The translations under genes and the position numbers were made by a program. Of a DNA stretch of 64,000 nucleotides, positions 52,945-64,000 are shown piece after piece. How positions within the stretch are numbered: the first letter of the stretch is position 1; each line of letters opens with the position of its first letter. Source of the stretch: Nematostella vectensis. Its lineage: Eukaryota > Cnidaria > Anthozoa > Actiniaria > Edwardsiidae. The DNA lies in contig NC_064046.1 in the NCBI RefSeq assembly GCF_932526225.1, positions 4,030,001-4,094,000 of the forward strand, given 5' to 3'. Below the pieces are notes generated by a model. The model did not search any database. It was not told where the DNA came from and was given only the letters and a program-made list of their open reading frames with translations.

Positions 52945-53316
52945 ATGCCGCCAAAACCTCCAGTCGGGAAATCCACAGGCAAGAAGGCCGTCAAGAAGCA
53001 GGTCGGAGAAGGAAAGAAGAAGAGAAAGTCAAGACGTAAGGAAAGCTATGCTATCTACATCTACAAGGTGCTGAAGCAAGTCCACCCCGACACCGGTATC
53101 TCAAGCAAGGCCATGGGCATCATGAACTGTTTCGTGAACGACATCTTCGAGCGCATCGCTGGTGAAGCTTCCCGCCTGGCGCACTACAACAAGAAGTCCA
53201 CCATCACGAGCAGGGAAATCCAGACGGCCGTTCGTCTGCTCCTTCCCGGTGAGCTGGCCAAGCACGCCGTGAGCGAGGGAACCAAGGCCGTCACCAAGTA
53301 CACCAGCAGCAAGTAA
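52945..53316 (+). CDS. histone H2B
   Basis: ATG 52945 to TAA 53316, 123 residues, intronless. Basic tail [17 protein letters not shown], then the histone fold: [80 protein letters not shown], ending [10 protein letters not shown]. The frame is open upstream but only this ATG gives the family start. TATA at 52885 and a 3' stem-loop at 53346. Confidence 0.97.
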   Translation: MPPKPPVGKSTGKKAVKKQVGEGKKKRKSRRKESYAIYIYKVLKQVHPDTGISSKAMGIMNCFVNDIFERIAGEASRLAHYNKKSTITSREIQTAVRLLLPGELAKHAVSEGTKAVTKYTSSK

Positions 53317-53345
53317 ACGGCGCAATCCGTGCTGCACCAAACAAC

Positions 53346-53361
53346 GGCTCTTTTAGGAGCC
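53346..53361 (+). terminator. histone 3' stem-loop (H2B)
   Basis: GGCTCTTTTAGGAGCC in ACAAC...ACCCAAA context, 29 bases after the stop. Confidence 0.95.
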
Positions 53362-53491
53362 ACCCAAATGACACGAAAGTCATGACCATGCAATCAATAT
53401 CCATGAGACCCCTTTGATATACACCTATTACACAAAAGATTGTCAGTGCAAATGGTAAATTGCTTATGGGTTCTAATTATTTGTAAAATTA

Positions 53492-53770
53492 CTGTCGAAT
53501 CCGTTGTATCGCGACCCGCGTTTTCAAAACACAATTTGTTTTGGTATTCTGTTCCATCAGTAAAACCATTCTGAGCCAATCAGAGTCTCGCTTTGTGCAC
53601 TTCCCTGGCTATCCTCTGGACGAAAACCAGACAGTGTCGCGACAGAAAGCCGGGCAACTGCACTAGGCGAGAGATGGCAAGAATCTGATTGGCTTAGAAT
53701 AATTTGGCTGTCGGAAAAGAACAAATCGATGTGTTAAAAATGCGGCGTCGCGATACAACGGATTCGACAG
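53492..53770. mobile_element. TA-flanked MITE next to the histone cluster
   Basis: CTGTCGAATCCGTTGTATCG at 53492 and its inverse CGATACAACGGATTCGACAG ending 53770 are flanked by TA (53490-53491 and 53771-53772). 279 bp, no ORF. Tc1/mariner-type target site. It contains two AGCCAATCAG/CTGATTGGCT words as an internal inverted pair. Confidence 0.75.
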
Positions 53771-53772
53771 TA

Positions 53773-55672
53773 AAAGTGTTAAATAAAGTCCAGCAATCTC
53801 AGAGCAAAGCATTGGTAACCTTCAATAATTGTTTTTATTTATCCATCTTCTTCGAGACGCATGGTTACTTTTGGTCGTAAAACTGCCATTTGCACCGCCT
53901 TAGTCAACTACAGTTAGTCAAAGTAAAAATAAAAACATGGTAATCGTCCGGATAGGATCAAAATAGGAAGCATGCGGCCCTTTTGATTTATTATTTTTCA
54001 TTTACTTCTTTTCTCTCCTTCATCAAAGATTTGTACGATTCACAAAGGATATTCCCGCGATGTTGCGAACGGGTGAAAAAAATGTAAAAGAAAAGCCTTG
54101 AAACGGGAACGTCTGCCTTTATTTCAGTGCCCAGGCACCGCCGACGCACGAAATTTGAACTTCTGAGGAACAAACAATAAAAAAGCAACAGAAATAAATA
54201 AGTCGCAATTTCCGATCTCTGAGAATAAGCAGGGTTGGGACTGGACAGACCCCTCGGGACATATATGCCTTCAACTAATGTACCTGAATTACACCAGTTG
54301 GCAGATGGACGATATATTTTTTTAAAATTTATTAATAACTTAGTACATCAAAACATTTGTCGGCATGTATTCTTCAAACATTACAGGGATAATTTCTTTG
54401 TATAATGTAGAAATTTTTAAATGTACATGGCTCTTCATGAATCCTTTATTAGGCAACAGACAAATTTCTAAGACACTCTAGGACATTCCCTGCTAGCAGA
54501 GGCCTCTTTTCTCTGTATTTCGAACGCCAGCCCAGCTAAAAAAAGTGAAGAGAGGCCTCTGCTAGCAGGGAAATAGGACATAGTTTTAGACTGTGATTGT
54601 TAATACTTCTGGGATTCATGTCAAGACTGGAAACTGAATTTGGGGGAAAGTTGAAAATTTATGCTTAAATGGGCAGATCAAGGGATTGGCCTAGAGGGCA
54701 TCGGGTCCGCTATTTTCTGAGATTTTGCTTACAGATGTAAAGAGTTATCCCATGGAAGAGCAATGAATCCAGCCCCTCCTTTATGAAAATTCTAGCTTTC
54801 AACCCTTTTCGTAGAAACTCCTGGATCTTTCTGGCTTCTTTCAAAATTTCAGTTGTATGTATTCCATTTAATCCCTGTGAAACATCACACGACATAGCCA
54901 GGGCAGCTGACAGGTAGCCCAAACTCTTTATTTGTCCCTATTGATTTTACGGTATACATAGGGTGAAAATCAAGTAACTAAATTGTTAAAATTTTTGTCA
55001 TAGCAGAGCGGATACAGGGGGGTGGATTGGGTGGATATCCACCCCCCTTTTTGAGTAAAAAGTTACTTTGTTTGAAAATAATTGTCTGAGGGTCAGGAGG
55101 TACTGTCCAATTTCCTTCGCCTGCATGACTTTGTTGACGCTACAACTCCAATTCAGCGTGAAGTAATGTATTGAGATCTATGTAGTGACCTACCAAGAAC
55201 CACTGGATCAGTTATAAGCCATCTATCCGGCCATTATCCACCCTCCATTTTGAAATTCTGGATCCGCCCCTGCATAGGACTGAAAACCTCAGTCATAAAC
55301 ATGGCCTGAACAATTTCCAGCCCTGCATGAAGAAGCATACCTTTTTATGTTCTTGAAAAAAAAATTGTGCAGACATACTACCAACATGCCTCGCCCGGAC
55401 ACATTTCTGCATGGTTGCTTATTATGTAACCTTCTTTACAGTACACGATGAACGAAAACTAAATCTAGATCCAGGCACATCTGCTAGGGGTGATTGTTTG
55501 GTGGGCCCAAAAAAACAGTAGTTTCTATAGAATCACCAAATCTTAGATTTTTTGCATGTGATATCTCTGAATGCACACCTTTCTCCCCTTAACAAACCCT
55601 GGCTATGTGCCTATCAACACTATCAAAGTAAACATGTGAATATTTTTGAATAACCAGAAGATTAGAGCTGTA
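53773..55672. other. intergenic between H2B and the ARL2BP 3' end
   Basis: No exon recognised. A short inverted repeat is at 54488-54571. A dispersed GGATACAGGGGGGTGGATTG-like remnant lies around 55010-55275 (ending GGATCCGCCCCTGCA), as left by old inverted-repeat elements. Confidence 0.5.
54488..54571. repeat. short inverted repeat (CCCTGCTAGCAGAGGCCTCT)
   Basis: CCCTGCTAGCAGAGGCCTCT and its perfect inverse AGAGGCCTCTGCTAGCAGGG with about a 44-base loop. Could be a tiny MITE or a hairpin. Confidence 0.7.
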
Positions 55673-58600
55673 TTATCTGGCCTGGTCTTTGTTAAGTGTT
55701 GGTGAGTCAGGGTCAATCTGCATTTCTTGTTCTTCTGACTCACATCCTGCAATAGATGATCTTACTGTCATCAGGTCACTAAAGTCTATTGCCGTGCCTT
55801 CCTTTTCCTGAGAGAGTAAAAAATAATAGTATGTAAGCTTAGCAAAATTGTTTGTATCCAGTTATTTATTGTCAAAGATTAAAATGAAAGACATATTGAG
55901 GAAGGTCAGCCAGATATAATATATTACCGAGGCAAATTTGACCATCAAAATCAAAAAACTTGACTATTTGTTTGTTTTTATGTAAAATGGTAGAACCAGA
56001 CTATAATTCATATGGTAATTGGTAATATGGTAATTGTATGAGCTTGCAGTCTTTTTTAATAATATTGGTTCTATCAATAAAACATCCTTGGTTCTAATTA
56101 ACTAAACAAATAAGGCAAATGCCACACTTTCCCCATGTTGGCTAAGGCCCGGAAAAGCCTTGGTATGGGTTGTTTTGGGAATTTCAATGGATACATTGCT
56201 CTGCTAAAGCAGGACTGCAAATTATTTCTTCACTTTATATCAAACACTTGTCAGCCCCTGGGAAACTTTGTGGAAAAAATGCTAAATTTGGTGGGATATC
56301 AAGGCCCATTTATAGGTCATTATTTTATACATCAATGAATAAGTAACTTGACTTACAGCCTTATAATCTAGCATTGTCTGTTTGAAAGCCAGGAAATCTG
56401 TAAAACTGATCAGTATATCATAAATGTCTCCGTCTATCTGCTCTGGTCTCCGTCTGAAATACAAATATAATAAAAAATGATATTAGTTTCAGTCTATCAC
56501 AGAGACATAAAAAGTAAAATAAATTTTTTTTTATCTATTAAGAACCAAGGGTCCTAAACACATCACCCAGAGATGGGGTGCTTATTATCCATGACCACTC
56601 ACTTGGGAGGTTACCCCCACCCAGGACCGCTTACATACTAGGGGGGGGGGGGGTATCACACAGGACCATAGCAGTAAAGCCTCTCTACCAAACAGAGAGT
56701 TCCAACTCTCATGACCATTTGACCATGCTCTCTCACACCCACCCAATGAAAGTTCAATTTCTCATGACCATTTGACCATGCTTTCTCACACCCTCTCATC
56801 AACCCTTCTTATTCATAAAAAAAATTAAAATGAGAGGCAACATTTGACCATATCCATTAGAGCTAATAAGAGTATTTTGGTCTGTCTTTTTACCAATTTG
56901 GATAAAAATGTGACTATTCACTCTCAAAGACAATTTGATCACAGCCCGATGAGAGCTGAAAAAGAGAATCTAGAGGCTTAAGTCTAAGAGTCCAGCTACT
57001 ATTCCTTGGACAGGATGCTAGTCCATTGTGGCTCCCTCGCCTTATGCTAGCACCCACGGAACAAGCACAAGTAATATTTTTATCTTTTTGGTATGTTGTG
57101 GCTGGGGCTTTTACCAATGACCTCCCCCTCAAGAATTAGAGTCCCTACCATTAATCCATCTTAGCTGTAAGGCTAAAATATATTTCAAGGTTAAATTTCT
57201 AATTCTTGCCTTCATTAATAAAACAGCTATTTGAAATGGTATGTTTTATCCCTCTGGGATTAGATTTGCTAATGTTTCAGGTGTTACTGTAAGCCATTTG
57301 CTCTGACAAAGAGCTAACACTCAAGGCCCTATCACATGCAAGCTAGGCATGTTGTCAGAGTAGGGATAGGGATAGGGAAATGGCCTGTTATAACCTAGTG
57401 GTTAAGGCAAAGAATATTGGCCTCCTTATGTCTCTTATCCCAGTCCCAGTGGCTAACACCCATGGCTATGGCCTACAGTCTGGCTCAGCGACCGTTGCCC
57501 CGGTTACTAAGCAAACTGACAAGCTGAATAGCTTTTGTACATATCGCTATCAGTAGTATTTATATATCTATCTATTTTGACTGTATGCTGACTGCCCTGT
57601 AATTCAGGTCTAACTACGAATTATTCATTCATTCAGAATTTCAGCAAAGCTGATCTGTTTTCACAGGGCGTAAAACATAACCTCCTTGTTTTGATGAATT
57701 TCCCTGATTCTACCACGCCTGAGCAGACTACCTTGTTATTCTACAGCTTGTCTGTTGTTTTTCTAGCGATATCATTTTATGAAGTGGTTATAATATTTTA
57801 CCATCACAAACTTACTGTAAATTTTTCATGAACTCTTCCATGTTAAAAGACTGCATTCTTCTATGCAACTGTTCATCAATGTATTTTTCAATTTTATTAA
57901 CCTAGAAAATAAAAGACTTTGTAAAGTTACTTTCACTTTTCACTTTGAAAGTGGATGAAGTGGATTTAAAGTAAGTAGGGAAAAATATAACAGTAGCACA
58001 CAAACTTACATATTCTTTAAATATGTCTGTATATATTAACTTGTTTTCTTCTGTGTCCTCAAAATGCTGATAGTGTTCCTCCATAAAATTTTTGACAATA
58101 GTCTGAAAAGACTCCTCTACAAATAGAACATAATAATAAACATTTGCAGAGAAGGGTACATATTAATAGAAAAAAATGCTCCTCTACAAATAGAAACAAA
58201 AAAAAATACATTTGCAGATAAGAGTAAGTGGAATATCCTTCATTGCAATATTTCTTGGAAAAAATCCACAACACACAAAACCCTACCCATTATGATATCT
58301 TCTAGATGACCAACTGTTGTGTCAAACTTTTTATCTGAGCGACTGCTTGACCTAACGAATGCGAACAAATAGCATGAGATGTGTTATTATCCATGAAACA
58401 AAAAAATAAAATCAAACAGACGAAATTTTATGACGTCTATGTAACTGTGGGTAACTGTGGGTAACCACTATCATGTACTTCAACACTGGTAAATAAAGTA
58501 ATTTCAGGTCAGAATCATGCTAAAAACAATAGTACAATTAGATCAATATCCAAGCAACAAAAACATCACTTAAAAAAGAACAACAACATAAAACATTCCA

Positions 58601-58952
58601 CAGATTTTCACCTCGAAATTACAAACTAATCTTAAAAACAGCCACATTTTCAATTTCAATTCATACAATTATGATCATTATAAACCATAATGTTCTACCA
58701 CTGATTCGAAAACAGACAAAACATCTTGTCTTCAAAGGAGTCAAAAGTATGCTCAAAAACCAAATCGATTATTCTTATTTAAAATCACACCCACCTTCCA
58801 ACAGCCAAATTTTCCTCCATATTTAAAGGATGTAGCCCTATAAAATGGTTGAAAATAATTTGTTAGGGTTTTGGTCACCAGGTAAAACAAGCGAGAGAAA
58901 AAATATAAATGTTTTGTTCTTCTCACCCGCCATCTTGGATTCTAACTGCCAT
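55673..58952 (-). CDS. ARL2BP: ADP-ribosylation factor-like 2-binding protein (BART)
   Basis: The - strand gene has a 5' UTR exon 58952-58927 and coding exons 58820-58795 (exon start 58837), 58351-58287, 58116-58010, 57901-57816, 56453-56357 and 55807-55673. CDS 516 nt, 171 residues, near the family length. Landmarks: FDTTVGHLEDIIM (exon 3), FEDTEENKLIYTDIFKEY (exon 4), KIEKYIDEQL (exon 5), GDIYDILISFTDFLAFKQTM LDYKA (exon 6), EKEGTAIDFSDL (exon 7), matching the BART domain in order. ARL2BP binds GTP-loaded ARL2/ARL3 and works at centrosome, cilium base and mitochondria. The start was placed at 58820 because the exon-1 ATG (58952) is out of frame with the protein, making it an upstream ORF. 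Confidence 0.93.
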
Positions 58953-60617
58953 AATGGGAGAATCCGCTGCCCCTGAGATTGCTTTATATAAACGGGATGA
59001 CGCGGGATAGAACGGGACTACTGCGGGTTAGTGTGGCCCTTTCTAGCTCACGGATTTATTATTTTTTTTGTTGTTGTTGTTTTGAAATGGAACACTTTAT
59101 GGTCACATAAAATGTCTTACTTGCTTTGAATAAATGTTTTGGAATATATATTATATCTCAATAAAATGGGAACTTTGCCCAGTCCCCTAGCATACGCGTC
59201 CCAGCCTCGAATTTCACGTGTAATATTATTCGGAAATTGTCCAGACCGACTCCCGACAGAGTCTTCCATGCAAAGGCCATGCGAGATCGAGCTCATCGAG
59301 CAGACCCATTACACGAAGAAGTATCATCTCTTAAATCCATCACTTAAAATTGATGTCGAGGTTTGAGAGGAACCTTTGAGAGTGTGGTCCATATTTTAGT
59401 GCATAAGTGAGACGAATTGGACCCAAGACTCCCCTGCTAACGACGTGAGAACGACCAGTCGACTACCAAAATAAACAATTCACGATCAAGAGAGAAAGAA
59501 CAAAACTTTCAAGCTCCGAGAAAACGTAGCCGAGATTCTTTTGGAGACCCTTCAAGTGCCAATGTGGTTTAGCATTTGAATGGGTTCCGCATAATGTTGA
59601 CAATTTGACGTTGGCTGGTTTGTATTCTTTTGAGTTCCTTTGGGAACCATGGACGTCTGGGAGGATAAAGGCATGCGATAATGATGATCTCTAAGCCTGG
59701 GAAAAACAAGTAAACCACGATGGGCTGCTGTGGAACGAAATCGAGAAAGTCGATCGATTTGGACGGTGGCTCTTATACCAAGGAAATCAAACTCGGGCTG
59801 AAGTAAGTTCAGTTGATTATACATTATAGTGCTAAACATGATCATTCCTAATATATTGGCATTTTGGACACTGCAAAGGATATACTTTTTGTGATGGCGT
59901 TGGCGATAATTTTTACTAGGGCGAATCTTCGTGTGTTTGAATTTTAATGCGCAGAATTATTTTCCCGCTTGGATAATTATTGATCATTTTGCGCCCGAGC
60001 GAGCTTTTAAATTTCTCGTGTGTGCGAGAATTCTATTTCTGGTTTCCGGAATAATTGACGCTTTAATTAATGACTCAGAACAAGGCAAAACATATGTCGC
60101 CATGAATGAATGTTTTAAGGTTGTTTTAAATTGTTGTTTTTTGTGTGCTAGTAAGTGAATTTCACCTAACCGTTATGTACATTTCATGGCATGATACATT
60201 TCCGTGTCTTGTATGACATATAGCTCAATTGGATGATAAGTCTTGCCCGATTATAATCTAGAAGAAAAAAATAACCTTTAAAAAGCAAAAACCGCGATCT
60301 TCTCTATGAAAACAGTTGTTTCACGTTTCTGGTAAAATGTAATGCTACCTTCCTCACACGGGATAACATGCTGAGCCATCACAAGTGGACCTTATTAATT
60401 TCTTACTCTTCATTCATTAAAAGACATTAAACCTCATAAAAAGGGCTTAATAAGGTTTAAATGCACTTCAACGCCAAGTTCTAATTCTTTTTTTGTAATT
60501 GAGAATGGATCATGATAACAATACCTCATCGAGCCAAGTCTGTTGCGCTGGAATAAAATAGGGTGTGTTAACCTCTACTCCTGTTTGCAATTATTGTAGA
60601 CACCTGGTCATGCTCAT

Positions 60618-60812
60618 TCGTTGCTACTCGGATAAGTCAAACCCCCCGCTAAATCAAGCTAACATTGTATTCCCTAGATGTTAATTTTTATTTATTGCTA
60701 CTCGGATAAGTCGAACTCCCCGCTAACTCAAGCTAACATTGTATTCCCTAGAAGTTAATTTTGATTCATTGCTACTCGGAAAAGTCGAACTCCCCGCCAA
60801 CTCGAGCTACTG
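60618..60812. repeat. about 79-bp tandem repeat, two and a half copies
   Basis: TTGCTACTCGGATAAGTCGA then CTCCCCGCTAACTCAAGCTA and ACATTGTATTCCCTAGAAGT, repeated at about 60622, 60698 and 60768. Confidence 0.8.
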
Positions 60813-60849
60813 TGAGACACGATTAATAGAACTCGGATAAAATTAAATT

Positions 60850-61101
60850 TAAAGCCGCATTGTCACCAGTTTACTTCCGGTCGATTACGTAACAATATCC
60901 GATGATTTTTAACGGAAAACGGGAAAAATATTTCAAAATATTGAAAGCAGTGTGTTTATTGGAAGTTTCTTTGAGGATGTGATTGATAATTTAGAGCGGA
61001 TGGCCTGTTTAATATCTCGGATTTTAATAGATTCTTTTGTCTTTTAACGGTTGAGGTTTCCGTCGGACCTCCGGAAGTAAACTGGTGACAATGCGGCTTT
61101 A
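60850..61101. mobile_element. MITE with 30-bp inverted ends (AAAGCCGCATTGTCACCAGT)
   Basis: TTTAAAGCCGCATTGTCACC ... continuing AGTTTACTTCCGG at the left; CCGGAAGTAAACTGGTGACA ATGCGGCTTTAA at the right. About 250 bp. Flanking TA/TTAA is possible. Confidence 0.75.
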
Positions 61102-61639
61102 ATATGAGAGGGGAGACTCTGCATTAATCTACCTTTAGGGGTATACAAAAATTTTCTCTGCTATCCCTTAGGGGGTCTTACCCCAATGTTGATCCAACGC
61201 CCGAATCTTTTTTTACCAAAAAAACACAAGTCAACTGAGCGCAATACTTCCGCCTTTATTGTCAGTACCTAACGGAAGAGCTATCTATAGACCACGCCCA
61301 GTGTGCTATCCCTTAGGGGTAATAATTGCTGTTGACCACACCAAAATTACTATCCATGTAGGGTTTATTTAATTGTATTGCAAATTGTGTAAATTTATTT
61401 TGCCGAGGATAACGCCCATCGGTTTTAACGTATCACACTCGCGATGTTTTTCCCATTTTTAGAAATCCTATGATGCTCTCCTTTTATTCACGAGTGGATT
61501 AATGGTTCCAAGTGCGGCATTATAAAAGCTTTTAGAAATAGGAAGATAAGATGTAGGGTTTTAATGCCATTCATTTATCCTCTCCTATGTTTTCAAGTGT
61601 AATATGATAAGGGAAATTGAAGGAGTCTTTTTGGACTCC

Positions 61640-61965
61640 TAGAGGCTGGTTCTCACTAACTATGCTAGGACGCATGCGAAACAAACGCAATTTTACCGAT
61701 TCCCACTGAAACGCTAGTTCAAGAGCAATAAAAAGATACACTTCTTGATTTCTTGTCTTCTTGGCGTTCGTGTCCGACCCGTTCTCACTTGTGTTGCGCT
61801 TGACAGATTATCTCACTTGTGTTTGTTTGACTGATTTCCACTTTATGTGTTGCGTTTGTGTTTGACCGATTTTCACTTGTGTCGCTTGCGTTTGTGTTTG
61901 AACGATTCTCACTTGTGCTGCGCTTCTGTTTGACACCGATTCTCACTTGTTGTATTGCACTTGCT
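61640..61965. repeat. degenerate array of CGATTCTCACTTGTGTTGCG units
   Basis: Starts with GGTTCTCACTAACTATGC, like the end of the TTAA-flanked MITE at 40484. About six units of about 33 bp (TGACCGATTTTCACTTGTGT, TGCGTTTGTGTT) follow. Probably a tandem amplification of that MITE's interior. Confidence 0.6.
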
Positions 61966-63282
61966 TTTTGTTTGTCCGAATGAGTAAAAAATAAATAAAA
62001 TTATAAAAAAAAGACTAAACTCAGTTTTAAACTGTCTATCATGTCATTTCATGTTGTGTGGTATCCAAATTTACCCAGAAAAAAGTTATGGGTTTAATAA
62101 AGACGGATATTATAATTTCCATGAAAAGACTTAGTAATTATTTTTGTGACAGTTACGGAAACAGATTTTATGATGTTTATGAAATGATGTAATGTCACAC
62201 CAAAATACGTGCTCATATTGGAGAAATTTCCCTTGTTAGGTTAATGGGGAATGATGTTAAGTTATAAAAAGATTCACACTTAGATATCACGTGACTTTTT
62301 GGGCGGCAAACTGCGCGCTCTGCGGCTTTAGGCGGCAAAATAACAACAAAAAACAGTTTTTATGTTAGAAGGGTTTTTTTGGTTGAAATATCTCTTTTTT
62401 TGTCGCCCTCTGGCGTGAATCGAGTAAAAGCTCATGAGACGCGACTCGTCGTGACATCTGCTTGTCAATGGATGTCATATGTTTTGGGGCTGACGCCAAT
62501 AGTTAAGAGGCATTTTTGTGATTGGCTGGGGGGGGGGATGCGCAGGCATAGGTATCATATGGAAAAAGCATAGTATTTTAAGATTCGTTAATAAGAAATG
62601 CGCACCCCCCTGTGCGTACCCCCCTGTGTAATTGCCTGCCAAATAACCACCGTCCAGGGGAGGGAGAGTATCTACAAACATCATTGGTAATCCTGTGATT
62701 CTCCTCGAATGTTTGCTTATTGTTGAAAAGTAGTCGTACATACATCATGTGAAGTTTAACTTTATTTTGTTTTGACAAAAATTTCAAACTCAAGGAGTTT
62801 TACATCGGAGTTCTATAATTATCCTGAAAGTGTACCGAAAGACATATGGATACTTTACGACGCAGCTTAAGGAAGGTTCGATTTAGGTATGAATCATGTC
62901 TTCCAAATTCTGAATAATTTTATATTATTGTTGACTCATTACACACCAGGTCCCATACAATAACCATTATCTTTTGACCTTGTAAAACAGCTTTCAGCAT
63001 AAAACTGCCAAATCTTAGAGCTATAACTACGATTTATAATCACACTTTATGAAAATATCTACTCTTTTTAATGTAAGTATGCTTAGTGAGTCATAAGCTT
63101 GTATATTGGTTTTAACTATATATTCAGCTATATATTGATAGTTTATTTATTAAATCATAAGCTTGTGTATTTGTTTTTCAATGTATATTTAGCTATATAT
63201 TTATGGTTTATTTAGAAAGTCATAAGAGCTTGTATAATTGATTATACCTAGTAATTGAGATTTATATTCGTCCTTTATTCAG

Positions 63283-63983
63283 GGATACCAAACACGGCAG
63301 CTACCAATCCCTTAACAGGCTTAACGAAGTGGCAGCCACAGAGAACTATGAATCACCGACTAAGGACTTCCAACTCTCTCTCCCAAACTACGAGTCGTCC
63401 ACAAAGGACTTTCACTCAAGCACAGAACTGGTTAAAGAGTCTACGACATCTCTTGAGCAGTTACTGGGCAAAAGACACAAAAAGCCGTCACAAGGGATCA
63501 ACGGAAAGTACTCTGACGGCCGCCGTGTACACTCGCTTGAATTCCTGGATTCTACTGGTGAAAGGGAGGGAAATAATTTGTCACGAAGCACAGGCGCGCT
63601 ATCACCGGGGTCAATAAATGTCGATATTAACCCGATAGCTAAGCATAAAGACGACCCTGGAATGGGGATTCACTCACTTGAACGGGAGCCACGTAGATTG
63701 CAACCGGCTAAACGAGAAAAAGAAAAGTGGAAAAGTGAGCCGATTTTGTCTGAATTCCCGGACGATGAACGCCGCCCAAAGGAAAAAGTCGGCTCATTCC
63801 CCAACGTGTTGCAAGAGCCCGCAGAAGAACGGACCAGCGGTCGTAAACACAGACGTGCCCATGCGCGTGGGGATCCTCAAACGGTCGACGAACTTCGCGC
63901 GCAAGTGTTCATGGGGAATTTGGAGGTTAAGGTTCCGAACACAGATAAGATTGTGCGGATTTTCACCAGTTCTACGTTTACTG
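63283..63983 (+). CDS. NWD1-like NACHT-type protein, early exon entering DUF4062 (partial)
   Basis: Acceptor TTTATTCAG|GGATACC at 63282/63283. The frame is phase-2 entry and runs to a donor ACTG|GTAGGT after 63983 (phase 1). About 233 codons. Most of the exon is polar and disordered, with an internal duplication (NYESPTKDF / NYESSTKDF). The last 30 residues are conserved in style: DELRAQVFMGNLEVKVPN, then IVRIFTSSTFT at the exon end. RIF(T/V)SSTF opens the DUF4062 domain at the N-terminus of TEP1/NWD1/NPHP3-like proteins, which continue into NACHT ATPase and WD40 or TPR repeats. The next codon starts with G, as expected for the following Asp/Glu. The rest lies beyond the window, and the 5' exon was not found. 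Confidence 0.65.
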
Positions 63984-64000
63984 GTAGGTGAGGGATGGCC

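Larger units (their letters stand above)
58953..63282. other. intergenic or 5'-intronic region before the DUF4062 gene
   Basis: No convincing exon. Frames at 59166-59366 and 59931-60158 (+ strand) have no known domain. The second ends in a plausible donor (CTA|GTAAGT), so it could be a 5' exon of the next gene, but its phase cannot be verified. Repeats within are listed separately. Confidence 0.4.

Noticed and set aside
57385..57480. tRNA-like A-box word (CCTAGTGGTTAAGGC)
   Set aside because: No matching B box at the right spacing and no cloverleaf; at most a decayed SINE.
58927..58952. ARL2BP translation start at the exon-1 ATG
   Set aside because: The splice phase puts it out of frame with the BART domain; the exon-2 ATG at 58820 fits the family N-terminus.
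59166..59366. Short + strand ORF starting MGTLPSPLAYASQ
   Set aside because: No domain, no clear promoter, no donor in a useful phase; could be chance.

Overview
The window looks like nuclear DNA of an anthozoan cnidarian, most like the sea anemone Nematostella vectensis. The gene set is metazoan, with GT-AG introns of a few hundred to a thousand bases. There is a replication-type histone cluster with 3' stem-loops, many short inverted-repeat transposons (MITEs), and many intronic minisatellites. The species name is an inference from style and gene content. No bacterial or organellar features are present. Exon boundaries were called by eye from splice consensus, codon phase and remembered protein families, so each needs transcript support.

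Left third (1-23700). A 1.17-kb TA-flanked pogo/Tigger-like element (771-1936) carries a HIRAN-like ORF. It is followed on the + strand by a multi-exon gene (2166-9281) for a single-pass membrane protein. That protein has a GPS/GAIN-like ectodomain, a mucin-like stretch, a SEA-like domain, one TM helix, and a cytoplasmic tail packed with YxN/YxxM tyrosine motifs. From 9300 to 19250 the sequence is AT-rich and transposon-littered. A short intronless gene with its own TATA box lies at 19476-20105.

Middle (23700-41400). This part is mostly - strand: an intronless beta-propeller-like/SOCS-box gene, then two tandem paralogues encoding secreted CAP-superfamily proteins. Each paralogue has a signal-peptide exon, one huge low-complexity stalk exon and two CAP-domain exons, with identical intron phases. 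The second paralogue carries a 53-bp satellite in an intron that looks built from transposon terminal repeats. Its stalk exon is partly made of telomere-like repeats.

Right part. The mRNA cap guanine-N7 methyltransferase gene (RNMT, - strand, nine exons, including an apparent GC-AG intron) runs 47417-41455. A full five-type histone cluster follows: H1 (+), H3 (-, frameshifted at its last codons), H4 (+), H2A (-), H2B (+). ARL2BP/BART (- strand) lies at 58952-55673. The window ends inside a + strand gene whose exon enters a DUF4062-type domain, as in NWD1-like NACHT proteins.

The genes do not form one pathway. RNMT, histones and ARL2BP are housekeeping. The two CAP paralogues, the tyrosine-tailed receptor and the NLR-like gene look like lineage-specific surface, secreted or immune-type genes.
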